Shown piece after piece: positions 31,161 to 41,346 of a stretch of 64,000 nt of DNA. The notes beneath the pieces are model-generated. The model was given only the letters and a program-made list of their open reading frames with translations, was not told the origin of the DNA and made no database searches. The position numbers were made by a program, and so were the translations under genes. Position 1 is the first letter of the stretch, and each line of letters opens with the position of its first letter. The stretch is from contig CAJNDS010002691.1 in the NCBI GenBank assembly GCA_905221605.1, forward strand, positions 250,790 to 314,789. Reading direction: 5' to 3'. This DNA comes from Symbiodinium natans (taxonomy: Eukaryota > Sar > Dinophyceae > Suessiales > Symbiodiniaceae).

Positions 31161-31500
31161 GAGGGTTGAGGCAGCAGTTTAAGAGGCCTAATGCTTGCTG
31201 GGCCTTTGGGCAGCAATTGAAAAGGCGTGGTACTTGCTGGGCCTTCTGCGGAGGGTTTTGTTTAGGCAGCAGTTTAAGAGGCCTAATACTTGCTGGGCCT
31301 TTTTTGGAGGGTTTGGGCAGCAGTTTAAAAGGCGTATACTTGCTGGGCCTTTTGCGGAAGGTTTAGGCAGCAGTTGAAGAGGCCTGATACTTGCTGGGCC
31401 TTTTGTGGAGGGTTCGGGCAGCAGTCGAAAAGGCGTAGTACTCGCTGGGCCTTCTGTGGAGGATTTAGGCAGCAGTTTAAGAGGGCTGCGCCCCCCCCAA
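31161..31500. repeat. Tandem repeat of about 60-65 bp
   Basis: About six units with GGCAGCAGTTTAAGAGGCCT and ACTTGCTGGGCCTTTTG. Open frames across it come from the repetition. Confidence 0.8.
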
Positions 31501-31775
31501 CCCCCCCCCCCCCGCTTGTTTAAGCCGAGCAAACTCGCGTGGAAGCATATGAATCATGTCCAAAACAAAACAAAACAAAACAAAACATGGGGTTCTCGGC
31601 TTAGCCCCGCGCCACGTCACTGCTATGCAAATGGGGGGGGCTGCGCCCCCCCCCAACCCCCCCGCTTTTTTCTGCCGGGCAAGCTCGCGTGGAAGCATAT
31701 GAATCATCTCTGAAACAAAACATGGGGTTCTCGGCTTAGCCCCGCGCCACGTCACTGCTGTGAACTCTCTGCTCC
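31501..31775. repeat. Direct repeat with GGGGTTCTCGGCTTAGCCCC
   Basis: Two copies of a roughly 130-bp stretch: a C-run, CAAACTCGCGTGGAAGCATA or variant, TGAATCAT, an ACAAAACA run, then the GGGGTTCTCGGCTTAGCCCC palindrome and GCGCCACGTCACTGCT. Confidence 0.7.
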
Positions 31776-32340
31776 TTGAAACTCGAGTAATGAACACAAA
31801 AAACAAAAGAAGAAGCGAGCGGGGTGGAATTGCCCTTAAGCTCCCCTTTAAAAAGAATCTCACTTCTCTGGTTTCGAAGAATGAAACCCAAAGAATAAAA
31901 CAAGATTCGAGGGGGGTGGAATTTAGAATACATTCCCTTCTTTCTTTTCGTAAAGGGAAATGAATGTTTAGAGTCTCACTTCTCTGGTTTCGAAGAATGA
32001 AATCCAAAAACAAACACAAAATGTATAAAAAGATTCGAGGGGGGTGGAATTTAGAACACATTCCCTTCTTTCGCTTCGTAAAGGGAAATGTATGTTTAGA
32101 GTCTCACTTCTCTGGTTTCGAATAATGAAATCCCAGAAAAATACAAAAATATAACAAGATTCGAGGGGGGTGGAATTTAGAATAAATTCCTTTCTCTCTC
32201 TTTTCAAAGGGAAGTTAGAGTCTCACTTCTCTAGTTTCGAAGAACGAAATCCAAAAAACAAAACAAGATTCGAGAGGAGTGGAATTTAGAATAAATCCCT
32301 TCTCTCTCATCTTCAAGATAAAGTAATGTTTAGAGTCACC
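31776..32340. repeat. Tandem repeat of about 120 bp
   Basis: Four to five imperfect units: TCTCACTTCTCTGGTTTCGA, an A-rich stretch, AAGATTCGAGGGGGGTGGAA and TTAGAATACATTCCCTTC. No gene is present. Confidence 0.8.
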
Positions 32341-32701
32341 CTTAAGCCCCCCTTTTTTCAGCCCCATTAAGCCCTTCCCCTTGAAGCCTCTAGCCACCTT
32401 TTAAGCCCCCCTTTAAGCCCCCCTTTAAGCCCCCTTCAAAGCCCCCTTGAAGCCCCCCTTCAAAGCCCCCTTGAAGCCCCCTTTAAGCCCCCCTTTAAGC
32501 TCCCTTTAAGCCCCCCCCTAAGCCCCTCCTTAAGCCCCCCTTAAGCCCCCCCTTAAGCCCCCCTTAAGCCCCCCCTTAAGCCCCCCCTTAAGCCCCCCCT
32601 TAAGCCCCCCCCTTTAAGCCCCCTTTAAGCCCCCTTTGAAGGGGCTTCAAAGGGTCTTCTCCAAAGCCCCCCCTTAAGCCCCCCCTTAAGCCCCCCCTTA
32701 A
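32341..32701. repeat. TTAAGCCCCCC satellite, right part
   Basis: The same satellite as at 30717-31160. It ends CTTAA (32697-32701), directly beside the 5' LTR of element A. Confidence 0.9.
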
Positions 32702-32913
32702 TGTTAGAATACAAGGTCACAATTGGCATGCTTCCAGAGAAGCATTGGCACAGCGACATGCTCTACATGAGCATTGACTCGATGCTTTGGCTCAAGGCGG
32801 CACAAACAAGATTGCTGAGTGAGTGATTGCATCAAGTGACTTTGCTGTGCATCTTGTGTATACTGGATTGTGTGATCAAACCAGTCTGTGAACATTGATC
32901 TTGTAAAATTTCA
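32702..32913 (+). repeat. 5' LTR of element A
   Basis: 212 bp, TGTTAGAATA to AAAATTTCA. It holds CTTTGGCTCAAG at 32785-32796 and GAGTGATTGCATCA downstream of it, the two internal islands shared with the otherwise diverged LTR of element C. Confidence 0.95.
32785..32796 (+). promoter_or_regulatory. Spliced-leader-like 12-mer in the LTR
   Basis: CTTTGGCTCAAG. The dinoflagellate spliced leader ends ATTTTGGCTCAAG, so 11 bases match exactly. The same 12 bases occur at 41430-41441, 41681-41692 (minus), 4464-4475 (minus) and 30631-30642 (minus), that is, in every LTR here. It may mark the 5' end of a trans-spliced genomic RNA that became fixed in the LTR. Confidence 0.5.
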
Positions 32914-32925
32914 TGGTAGCGGAGC
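32914..32925 (+). promoter_or_regulatory. Primer-binding site of element A
   Basis: TGGTAGCGGAGC, directly after the LTR, resembling the complement of the initiator-Met tRNA 3' end. Confidence 0.75.
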
Positions 32926-32979
32926 TCTGCGGCGAAGCCCAGGGACTCCTTAACTGTGATTGAGTCCTACATTGCTAGG

Positions 32980-35900
32980 ATGGCTGTTTTCGGCGATTTC
33001 CAAGGACTCGGAGGAGAGATCAAATTGTTCCCACCGCCACATTACCATGGCGAATCAGAGAAGTGGGAAGATTGGAGTTGGCAGCTGAAGTCCTATGTAG
33101 CATTGTACAAACCCATGGCTCTTGAGATTATGGGCAGATTGGAAGGAGCAGCAGTACCGTGTACTGATGAACACCTGATTGCCTTTGAGCACTCAAATTC
33201 CCCGAACTCAAACCTCATTGTGTTCTCAAAGCAATTGCACTATTTGCTTGCACAGATTACAGATGGACCAGCAAGATTGGTAGTGAGATTGAACGAGCAC
33301 GGAAACGGTTTCGAAACTTGGCGACAGTTGTATGATCGGTTTTCATTGCCTGACAGAGCAAGGGGGGTGAGCCTATTGAGTCGGATTTTGGATTTCAAGC
33401 TCAGAGACGCCAGTTTCGAAGCGGATTTGACTGAGTTTATCTCATTGACGAACAAGCATGAGAAGGCCACAGGACGAGCATTGGATGACGACCTGCTTGT
33501 CACATTGATGGTGACGAAGACGTCAGGTTCACTGCAACAACACCTTCGTTTGAACGTAGATGCATTGACGACATTCAGTGATGTGCTGCAGATCATGAAG
33601 CAGTATTACCAGAGCCGACATTTGGCAAATTGGCAGACAGCATCAAACAATTCCCAGGGACCAGCGCCAATGGACATTGGGGCGCTGAAAGGAAAAGGAA
33701 AGTTCAGAGGAAAAGGAAAAGGAAAGAATTGGAATTGGAACAAAGGAAAGAGCGGCAAGAGCAAAGGAAAGGGATTCAAAGGCAAAGGAAAAGGAAAAGG
33801 AGGAAAAGGAAAAGGATTCAAAGGAAAAGGAAAAGGAAAAGGAAAGAGCATTGGCAAAGGCACAGGTTGCTTTGTTTGTGGTTCACCTGCACATTGGTCA
33901 AAGGAATGCCCGCATGCGAAACAAGGTGCAGTGTACGAAGAAGGGCCCGCCACGATTGCCGCGACACAGGAAGGAAACGTAGAGAATGATTGGAACTGGG
34001 ATTGGAATGATGATGATGCCAGCTGGTGGTACGGAGATTGGCAAGGCGCGCTTGTAGAGGATGATTGGTGGTATGACGATTGGTGCGATGATGACTACAG
34101 TTGGTGGTCTGATGATTGGTCGTATGATTGGTTCGAGTCCGGTCTTGCAGATCAGTCACAGTCTCAAACATTGCTCCAACCTCAGACAGACATTGCCAGA
34201 GCCTCAGGTGCAGTTGAGACTGCAGCGGCAGTCATGACTTCGCCTGTCATTGAGAGCCGAGAAGAAGAGATTGGAGAGACAGAAGAGCTCGCAAGTTCCT
34301 CCAATCCATTGCTCTCTCAAAGACGAACGCGAGGTGGCATTGCAAGGCCATCACAACCTGGGTTACTGAGCAAGATGTTCATTGGAGCTTTGATGCTCAT
34401 TGGTGTTCTGTCGACCGGAGTGCCAGCGAGAGTTGAGAGCATTGAGCAGACTACCGACGACTGTTTGAATCGCATTGAACAGTCCAGTCAGTCGCTGATT
34501 GACCCACCTTCAGACACGCTAGCAGAGTTTCACTTGCAGTCTGGAATTGTCGACAAGAGCTGGATTTTGTTCGACAGCGGAGCATCCGCGAATTGCTGTC
34601 CTCCGTGGTTTGCAGAGGACTACCCATTGCTCCCTGTTGGTTCTGATTGTCCAGCCCTTAGGAGCATTTCAGGCAAAACCCTCAACATTTTGGGCAAGAG
34701 AGTTGTTGAACTCGATTGCAATGGTCATTCAGTGTGTATCCAGTTTTATGTGTGTGAAAACATCCCGTTTCCATTGGTTAGTGTTTCTCGTTTTCTCTTG
34801 CAAGATTTCTGGACAGTCATGTCTCGCGACTTCATGGCATTGATCACTCCCACAGGACTTCCGGTGCCCATTGTTCGTCAAGGTACATTGGTGTATCTTA
34901 CTCCTACTGTGATTCCTTTCTCATCGTCCGATGCACCCAAAAGCGAATTGGAGATTAACTCTCTCATGGCAGAGATTGACCTCACAGCATTGGATGTGGA
35001 ACTTCGCGGTGTAACAGACATTGCTGATCTTGCTTATGATCATGTGTCTAAGATCTCCTCGCTCATTGCTGCTGCACAGAAAGGTAGGAAGAAGCAAGAC
35101 TTCAAGCACATGGACTACTGGGAAGTAAATGACAAGACACATCAATTGATTCGTCATCACGTGAAGCCCAGAAGTGCCATGTTTGACCTTGGCAGATTGA
35201 GCACAGAGATGCCCGTAGAAGAAGAGAGATTGACAGGTAGGAGAGAGACCCGTAAGTCCTACAAGGATGGCAGTCGTAAGACGGTGATTGACGCGGATTT
35301 TCGTTCATTGGAGGACTCCAAGGCTAAGGATGATCGAACGTGGACTGGGAGCACTCGCTTTGCATTGAAGCAAAGGCTGCGGAAGCGTCCGGAGACTTCG
35401 CAGCCCTCGACAGCATTGAAGCCTCAGCCCAAAACATCACCTAAGCCTGAACCCTCGCAGGCATTGAAGCCCAGTTCTGAAGCGCTACAGCCCAGTAGTT
35501 CTTCCATTGAGCGTCGTGTGTTGAGCCGAGGGACCGAGGTATTGGAGACCTTGGACTCTGAAAACACGATTTTGAGCAGATTGCGTTCTGTTCAAGTGTT
35601 TGACAACAAGATGAAAGAAGATCTATTGCGGCTCTACCACACTCCTGATCCATTGACTGGAATGGAGCGAACTACTGACTATTGGGTTCAATTGCCTACG
35701 TTTTGGATTCGCATGATTCACCAGAAACGAACTGATTTGGTTCATCCTGATGATGAGCCTTCCCCGATTGATGCCAAGCGAGATAACGAATTTGGCGATT
35801 CACTGATGGCAGATCGCTACACATACATTGTGGAATCTCAGTTCCCTGAATCGAATGGCACAGAAATTGAGGACTACTGGTGTTCTGTTCGTGATGAAGA

Positions 35901-38900
35901 TGGTACTGTGAAGGAACCCGAACAAGATCCTCGTAGGGATTTGTTTCAAGCTTGGAGAGGATTCTCTGTTTTCGTTCCCATTCCGATTGAGTATGAGAGA
36001 ACTGAACAGGAAACCTCTGACAGACATGCGAGAGTCCCGAAAAAAGGATTGAAGGTTCCTGGAGAACCCTCTTCGTCCGAAAGAAAACAACACGAATTGA
36101 CTCATTTGCCGTTCAGAGATTGGTGCCCACATTGTGTCAAGGCGAAAGGCAGACATGGGCCAGCCAAGAAACAGATTGACCGTCAGCCTGTTATCCAAGT
36201 GGACTATTGCTTTAGTGCCACGAACAAGGATTTGCCTCTGCAGAAGGTTCTGTCTGCAGTTGACGTGATATCTGGATTGGGCATGGCTGTCGTTGTCCCA
36301 TCGAAAGGTGAGATTGACTACAGTGTAGCCGAACTGAAGAAATTCATCTTCGAATGTGGTAGGACATTTGGCGTATTGCAGTACGACCAGGAGAGTCCCC
36401 TCAAAGCATTATGTCAACGTGTTTGCTCTGAGTTAGGTGGATTGAGCCTGCGCGCAGCCCCAAAGGAACATTCCCAGTCAAGTGGATCTGTAGGACAGAT
36501 GCAACGCACATTGTACGGACAATTGCGTACGCTACTGTATCAGGTTGAGCACAACACTGGTTTTGCGATTGACTCCAACAGTGCATTGTATCCTTGGGCA
36601 GTCAAACATGCGCAGTGGTTGATTAACCGATACCTCGTGCATTCTGACGGATTCACATCGTACTTTCGTAGGTGGAACCGAAACTATGAAGGTGGATTGT
36701 GCGCATTTGCAGAGTGCGTACAAGCGAAGGTCATTACCCCTTCGAAAGCACGAAAGGCAGACACGCCCTGGAAGATTGCTTTGTGGCTAGGAAGAGACAC
36801 CGAGGCGAATGAAATCATTGTGGCAACAGAAGACGGTGTAGTGAAGGTTCGCACTGTTAGAAGATTGCCACCCTCGCAGCATTGGCAGGTAGGACCTCTG
36901 AAGGAATTGCAAGCTCTCCCCTGGAAGCCCAAAGCCAGAGAAGAGCCCACTACTGACTTTGTATTGCCGAAGTCATTGACGGTTACGGGCAAAATCAGAG
37001 ACCCTCCAGGATTGGAGAAAAGTAGTGTTGCTACTCCTGAGGTTCCCCAAGAACTCCCTGGTGAAGCCATTGCTGAAGAGCTTCCTGCGTTAGAGGATCT
37101 CCCGATTCGAGTCGCAGAAACCTCGATTGGAGAAACTGAGAGATCCCCGACAGTACGCAGGACAGCTGAAGAGGAGATTGAACGCCCAGCGAAATCTCTT
37201 AGGATTGACCCAGATGCACCTTCCATTCCTCCGCTGAGCAAGTCGCAGAGGATTGCTTGTGTGGTAGCTTCTGTCACGAATTGGATTTGCGGACAGGTTG
37301 GTGTAGCTAAGGTCACGACCAAAGATGGCATTGACATCCCTGTAGAAGTCAACTACGACAGTGAAGAATACAAAGAAGAATTGAAACTCTCGGAACCGAT
37401 CATTTGGGACATCACCCGTGAATTCCCTGAAGAAGCCCAAAAGATTGGTATGAACAAAGAGATGAAGTCCATGAAAGACTTCAATGTTTACACCGAGAAG
37501 CCAATTGGAGAGTGCACTGAAGAGCAAATCAGGAATGCCATTGGTGTCAAATGGGTCAAGAGATGGAAAACAGACACGGATTTGCGGATGAGATTGGTAG
37601 TCCAGGGATGCTATCAGGACGCACAGGCATTGGACTCTGACACGTTGTTTGCGAGCACGCCGTCATTGGTCACGCTACGCATCATGCTGATCATGGCGTT
37701 GGCGCGCAATTGGTGCATTAACCTTGCAGATGTGTCCACAGCATTCCTTCATGCGCCGATGACTGAAGACATTTTCATTTGGCCACCGGCTGAGTACTAC
37801 CCCGATTTCAAGTGCCTGTGGAAATTGAACAAAGCTATGTATGGCCTGAAACAAAGCCCTCGATTGTGGCAAGAGCATTTTGCCAAAGTCATGGCTAAGC
37901 TAGGATTTAGACGATGCAAGTCTGACGGGAACTTGTATTGTCATTCGTCCAAGCAGCTGTATGTTTTGGCCTACGTAGATGATTTGCTGATTGTTGGAGA
38001 TTCTGAGCAGTCGAAGTTGTTCATTGAAGCCTTAGGCAAAGAACTGTTAGTGAAGATCACTGGCTCATTGGAGCCGGGAACAGAACACTCGTTTCTCGGA
38101 CGTCGCCTCAAGCACAACGGCGATTCGATTGACATGTTCATGTCGCAGGGTTACATTGAGGAACTGCTTAAAATCTACCAGATGGAATCGGCAAACAATG
38201 TCAACACCACTGGCACGACCGCATTGAAACGCATGCAAGACGCAGACACGCCATTGGAGCCAGCTGAGCACGCTAAGTATCGAACCGCAGTAGGGAAATT
38301 GCTCTGGCTAGCTTTCGTTCGGCCGGATTGCTCTTACGCTGTCAAGGAACTCTCACGTGACGTGAAGTCGCCCACATTGGAAAGTCTAGCTAAGCTGAAG
38401 CACTTGTTGAGGTACATTGTAGGCACGAAGCAGTCTGTTCTACGACTACGTCCGAGCCAGATGCTGGCTGATTGGCGCTGTACCCTTGACGTTGCTTGCT
38501 ATGTAGACAGCGATTGGGCAGGTTGTTCTCGCACGCGAAAGAGCACCAGCGGAAGCACGGTGCAGATTCTTGATTGCGATGTCATTCACTCCTCGAGGAC
38601 GCAGGCCACTGTGGCATTGTCCTCTGGAGAGGCTGAACTGTACGCTATTGGCCAAGGAGTGAACGAGGCATTGTTCGTAAAGAATCTTGTCTTGGAAGCG
38701 GAGTTTGCGCGTCGCGTGCAAATTGTTGCGTACACCGATTCTACTGCAGGTAAGAGTATGGCTACTAGATTTGGTGCTGGAAAGCGTACAAAGCACGTAG
38801 AATTGCGCTACTTGTACATGCAAAATCTTGTACAGAGCGGATTGCTGCAAGTACGTAAGATAGGAACCAAGTTCAACCCGGCAGATGTATTGACCAAATA

Positions 38901-38973
38901 CGTCTCCACTGAGACACTGCACAACCTCATTGGAAAGCTTGGATTGGTCAGGAACCCATTTCGATATGGCTGA
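32980..38973 (+). CDS. Gag-Pol polyprotein of copia-type element A
   Basis: A 1997-aa polyprotein from the first ATG (MAVFGDFQGLGG); the frame is open from a GTG at 32956. Residue numbers count from that GTG. Gag: capsid-type region (KWEDWSWQLKSYVALYK), Lys/Gly-rich tract, zinc knuckle CFVCGSPAHWSKEC at about 305-318, then a Trp/Asp-rich acidic stretch. Protease: ILFDSGASANCCPPW, DSG at 540. Integrase: HELTHLPFRDWCPHC, VIQVDYCF, LQYDQESPL; the third triad residue is Gly, not Glu. RT: VVQGCYQDA, ADVSTAFLHA, MYGLKQSPRLW, YVLAYVDDLLIVGD. RNase H: CYVDSDWAGC, LSSGEAELYAI, AYTDSTAGKS. No stop or frameshift was seen, and Gag and Pol are in one frame without a recoding signal. Confidence 0.95.
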   Translation: MAVFGDFQGLGGEIKLFPPPHYHGESEKWEDWSWQLKSYVALYKPMALEIMGRLEGAAVPCTDEHLIAFEHSNSPNSNLIVFSKQLHYLLAQITDGPARLVVRLNEHGNGFETWRQLYDRFSLPDRARGVSLLSRILDFKLRDASFEADLTEFISLTNKHEKATGRALDDDLLVTLMVTKTSGSLQQHLRLNVDALTTFSDVLQIMKQYYQSRHLANWQTASNNSQGPAPMDIGALKGKGKFRGKGKGKNWNWNKGKSGKSKGKGFKGKGKGKGGKGKGFKGKGKGKGKSIGKGTGCFVCGSPAHWSKECPHAKQGAVYEEGPATIAATQEGNVENDWNWDWNDDDASWWYGDWQGALVEDDWWYDDWCDDDYSWWSDDWSYDWFESGLADQSQSQTLLQPQTDIARASGAVETAAAVMTSPVIESREEEIGETEELASSSNPLLSQRRTRGGIARPSQPGLLSKMFIGALMLIGVLSTGVPARVESIEQTTDDCLNRIEQSSQSLIDPPSDTLAEFHLQSGIVDKSWILFDSGASANCCPPWFAEDYPLLPVGSDCPALRSISGKTLNILGKRVVELDCNGHSVCIQFYVCENIPFPLVSVSRFLLQDFWTVMSRDFMALITPTGLPVPIVRQGTLVYLTPTVIPFSSSDAPKSELEINSLMAEIDLTALDVELRGVTDIADLAYDHVSKISSLIAAAQKGRKKQDFKHMDYWEVNDKTHQLIRHHVKPRSAMFDLGRLSTEMPVEEERLTGRRETRKSYKDGSRKTVIDADFRSLEDSKAKDDRTWTGSTRFALKQRLRKRPETSQPSTALKPQPKTSPKPEPSQALKPSSEALQPSSSSIERRVLSRGTEVLETLDSENTILSRLRSVQVFDNKMKEDLLRLYHTPDPLTGMERTTDYWVQLPTFWIRMIHQKRTDLVHPDDEPSPIDAKRDNEFGDSLMADRYTYIVESQFPESNGTEIEDYWCSVRDEDGTVKEPEQDPRRDLFQAWRGFSVFVPIPIEYERTEQETSDRHARVPKKGLKVPGEPSSSERKQHELTHLPFRDWCPHCVKAKGRHGPAKKQIDRQPVIQVDYCFSATNKDLPLQKVLSAVDVISGLGMAVVVPSKGEIDYSVAELKKFIFECGRTFGVLQYDQESPLKALCQRVCSELGGLSLRAAPKEHSQSSGSVGQMQRTLYGQLRTLLYQVEHNTGFAIDSNSALYPWAVKHAQWLINRYLVHSDGFTSYFRRWNRNYEGGLCAFAECVQAKVITPSKARKADTPWKIALWLGRDTEANEIIVATEDGVVKVRTVRRLPPSQHWQVGPLKELQALPWKPKAREEPTTDFVLPKSLTVTGKIRDPPGLEKSSVATPEVPQELPGEAIAEELPALEDLPIRVAETSIGETERSPTVRRTAEEEIERPAKSLRIDPDAPSIPPLSKSQRIACVVASVTNWICGQVGVAKVTTKDGIDIPVEVNYDSEEYKEELKLSEPIIWDITREFPEEAQKIGMNKEMKSMKDFNVYTEKPIGECTEEQIRNAIGVKWVKRWKTDTDLRMRLVVQGCYQDAQALDSDTLFASTPSLVTLRIMLIMALARNWCINLADVSTAFLHAPMTEDIFIWPPAEYYPDFKCLWKLNKAMYGLKQSPRLWQEHFAKVMAKLGFRRCKSDGNLYCHSSKQLYVLAYVDDLLIVGDSEQSKLFIEALGKELLVKITGSLEPGTEHSFLGRRLKHNGDSIDMFMSQGYIEELLKIYQMESANNVNTTGTTALKRMQDADTPLEPAEHAKYRTAVGKLLWLAFVRPDCSYAVKELSRDVKSPTLESLAKLKHLLRYIVGTKQSVLRLRPSQMLADWRCTLDVACYVDSDWAGCSRTRKSTSGSTVQILDCDVIHSSRTQATVALSSGEAELYAIGQGVNEALFVKNLVLEAEFARRVQIVAYTDSTAGKSMATRFGAGKRTKHVELRYLYMQNLVQSGLLQVRKIGTKFNPADVLTKYVSTETLHNLIGKLGLVRNPFRYG

Positions 38974-39634
38974 GCACTGGATCGAAAAAAAAAATTGTTT
39001 CACTTTTCCTTTGTTTCCCCGCCCGCCCGACCCTTCTTGCCCGCGGCCTTACGGGGCTTGGGTCATTGCATTGCTCTTCCGGTTCTGTTTGAGGGACCGA
39101 GGAATTGTGTCGTTTTCGCTTCGACCTCCGCGGTCTAAATTGGATTGCGTTGAGCATTGAGAGAAAGAGAGAGAGAAGAACATTGCTGTCTTGACAGTAC
39201 ATTGCATGTGCATTGGCATTGCGGTCATGAGCACGACATGTCAGTCACTGCATTGTGCATTGTTCAGTCAGTCATGTTGTTTATTGTTTATTGTGTTTAA
39301 GATTGACTTTATGAGCATCGCTCAACCGCCGTCAACGCATTGCGGTTAGGAGCGGACCGCCATTGAAACGACATTGGCAAACAGGGACCGTCAAAGCATT
39401 GCAATTGAACAAATTGCTCCTTCTGACTGTCATTGTACATAGACCCCGAAATCCTGAATTGATTTTCCGGTGAGCGGATTGCATGAAGAATTGATTTTCT
39501 GCGAATTTTGAAGCATTGGTCACGCTGAACTGTGGCTTACATTGCGTCACATTGCGATCACTCATTCAGGTCTCGGAGCTTAGAGCTTTGTGTGCGTGAG
39601 ACATTGGTCTGACATTGTGTAGCCTGCATCAGCC
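38974..39634 (+). other. Spacer between Pol and the downstream ORF in element A
   Basis: Non-coding, with very dense ATTG tetramers. It includes a GAGAGAAAGAGAGAGAGAAG purine tract (about 39158-39177) that could serve as an extra plus-strand primer, and it resembles 43582-44165 of element B (minus strand) closely until about 45 bases before the ORF start. Confidence 0.6.
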
Positions 39635-40876
39635 ATGGCCGACGCACCGATGCCTCAGCAAGTGGCATTGCCAGCCCAGGTGCTCAGCTTGGAAGAATTG
39701 AAGGAGAGAAAGGAGAGATTGATCCGAGATGCCACAATGGGAATTGGGAATCTTCAACAGATGATTGTGGATTCCATTGGTTGGCTGCCGGACGAGCAGC
39801 TCTGCCAGTCCATTGCGAGACACGTCGCATTGGACGTCCCAAGGGCGAAGGCGGTATTGAAGAAATTGCGGCTCATTGAGAAGGGGATCTGCACGATGCT
39901 CATCAACGCATCGGATACCGGGAGCCTGACCCCATTGGAAGCCCTGGACGTCAATCCATTGCGGCTGGTGACATTGGATTGCCTCAAGTCCAGCAGGTGG
40001 CCCGATCCTCTGGGATGCGGCCCCTCAGTGGCCATTGCCTGGGGATTGATGCGATTGAATGCACAGCCTGGAAGAACATTGGGACAAGTCGCCAATTTCT
40101 CCCCGGATTGGCTGTGGCATGCTAACCAATCCTTTCTGCCATTGAGCCTTCGCACGATGCTCATTAGCAATTGGCGGATTGTGCATTTGCACCCGGTTCC
40201 AACGATCCCGGATGCATTGGTCTCCTTTCCCTGCTTCATTGCATTGCCAGACACACTTGCTATGCGATTGGTCGAGACAGGCAGGTTATTGGTCAGCGAT
40301 TTTCCGTGCCAGCAGGCGAATTCTTTCCTTTCGGTGGCACACAGCCTTTCGAAGCTATTGATGTGGATTGATCAGATCCCAAGCATCAAGGCATTGCGAG
40401 ATGAGAACTTGATGATCATTGGTGTGAACCATGCAGTGGGAAGATTGCCAGTGGTATTGAAGAATGCTGATGGCACTGGTGGTTTGAAGCATTGGCATAA
40501 CCAGAGCTACTGCGGATTTGCCACCATTCTCGAGCCTCCACAGGATGAGACTGAGATTGTCCTGACTCCGGAAGAGATTGGCACATTGGTGCTTCTGGAC
40601 ACGCAGACCACATTGCGCGAGCTGACTGATGGTCTCCATTGGGACATGGTGCATTCTGGACAGCATTCCATCCACCGGCATATTGCGTTGCCATCGAAGC
40701 TCAGCTTCCTATTGGGAGCGGGTCGCACAGCAGGACCCGGAGCATCATTGCAGAGCACATTGGCAAGCCAGCGGAATGCTTTGAGTCGGAACAGCATTGG
40801 CAGCTCAGAAGTGACGATCGTTGATGGTTCTGGGAGCCGATTGCGAATCACAACGACGATCAACAAGATCGATTGA
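39635..40876 (+). CDS. Downstream (env-position) ORF of element A, unknown function
   Basis: 413 codons, no interruption. Not recognised as any family. No signal peptide, membrane segment or coiled coil is obvious, so it is not a typical envelope protein. Visible traits: a helical N-terminus (LEELKERKERLIRDATM), GPSVAIAW near residue 130, HWHNQSYCG near 288-296, LGAGRTAGPG near 360, and a C-terminal IGSSEVTIVDGSGSRLRI. These motifs recur in the 413-aa ORF of element B, although the rest differs strongly. The codon choice follows the ATTG bias of the element, so it is an integral part of it rather than a recent host capture. It may be expressed from a subgenomic or trans-spliced RNA. Confidence 0.75.
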   Translation: MADAPMPQQVALPAQVLSLEELKERKERLIRDATMGIGNLQQMIVDSIGWLPDEQLCQSIARHVALDVPRAKAVLKKLRLIEKGICTMLINASDTGSLTPLEALDVNPLRLVTLDCLKSSRWPDPLGCGPSVAIAWGLMRLNAQPGRTLGQVANFSPDWLWHANQSFLPLSLRTMLISNWRIVHLHPVPTIPDALVSFPCFIALPDTLAMRLVETGRLLVSDFPCQQANSFLSVAHSLSKLLMWIDQIPSIKALRDENLMIIGVNHAVGRLPVVLKNADGTGGLKHWHNQSYCGFATILEPPQDETEIVLTPEEIGTLVLLDTQTTLRELTDGLHWDMVHSGQHSIHRHIALPSKLSFLLGAGRTAGPGASLQSTLASQRNALSRNSIGSSEVTIVDGSGSRLRITTTINKID

Positions 40877-41346
40877 GGTGCAGTGGCGCTCAACAATTTT
40901 GTCTGGCCTGGAAAGATGGGATTGCATTTGATTGGTTCTTGCTTTGATGATTGGTTTTACAGTTGATGCTTTTCATTGGTGATGATGTGGTTTTCATATG
41001 CTGCAGCTCATTGGACCCCGATTGGAAACTTTGCTGACCGTTTCTCAGGACCACTCCGTGTGGTGTATTGATTCGGATGCATTGGAGCATTCGGTATGCC
41101 AACAGAACATTGCAGGTTTCGTTGCAAGTTCTCTTTCGAAGCGATTGCGATTCGCTTGCAAAGCAAAAGGATTGAGCCGAGCCTCTGAGTGCATTGTTCA
41201 CTGCTGAGCTGATTGGTAGTCGTTTGCAGTTGAGATTTTTTTTCGACATACTCCGTTGATTGGTTGATTGAGTCATTGCTTTACGAAATCATTTGAATTG
41301 TGACTGGAGAACAGCACAGACAAACATTGTCTCTGCTGAGGGACCG
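40877..41346 (+). other. 3' region of element A
   Basis: Non-coding, very similar to 41776-42230 of element B in reverse orientation. It ends TGAGGGACCG before the LTR, the only purine-rich stretch there and the likely polypurine tract. Confidence 0.6.

Noticed and set aside
31161-31532. Small proteins in the GGCAGCAGTTTAAGAGG repeat
   Set aside because: Products of tandem repetition without domain motifs.
32704-32895. A 63-aa frame present in each LTR
   Set aside because: It is repeated only because the LTR is repeated; it has no start context or motif.
39635-40876. Envelope glycoprotein reading of the downstream ORF
   Set aside because: Only the position is env-like. No signal peptide, membrane anchor or fusion-type segment was seen.
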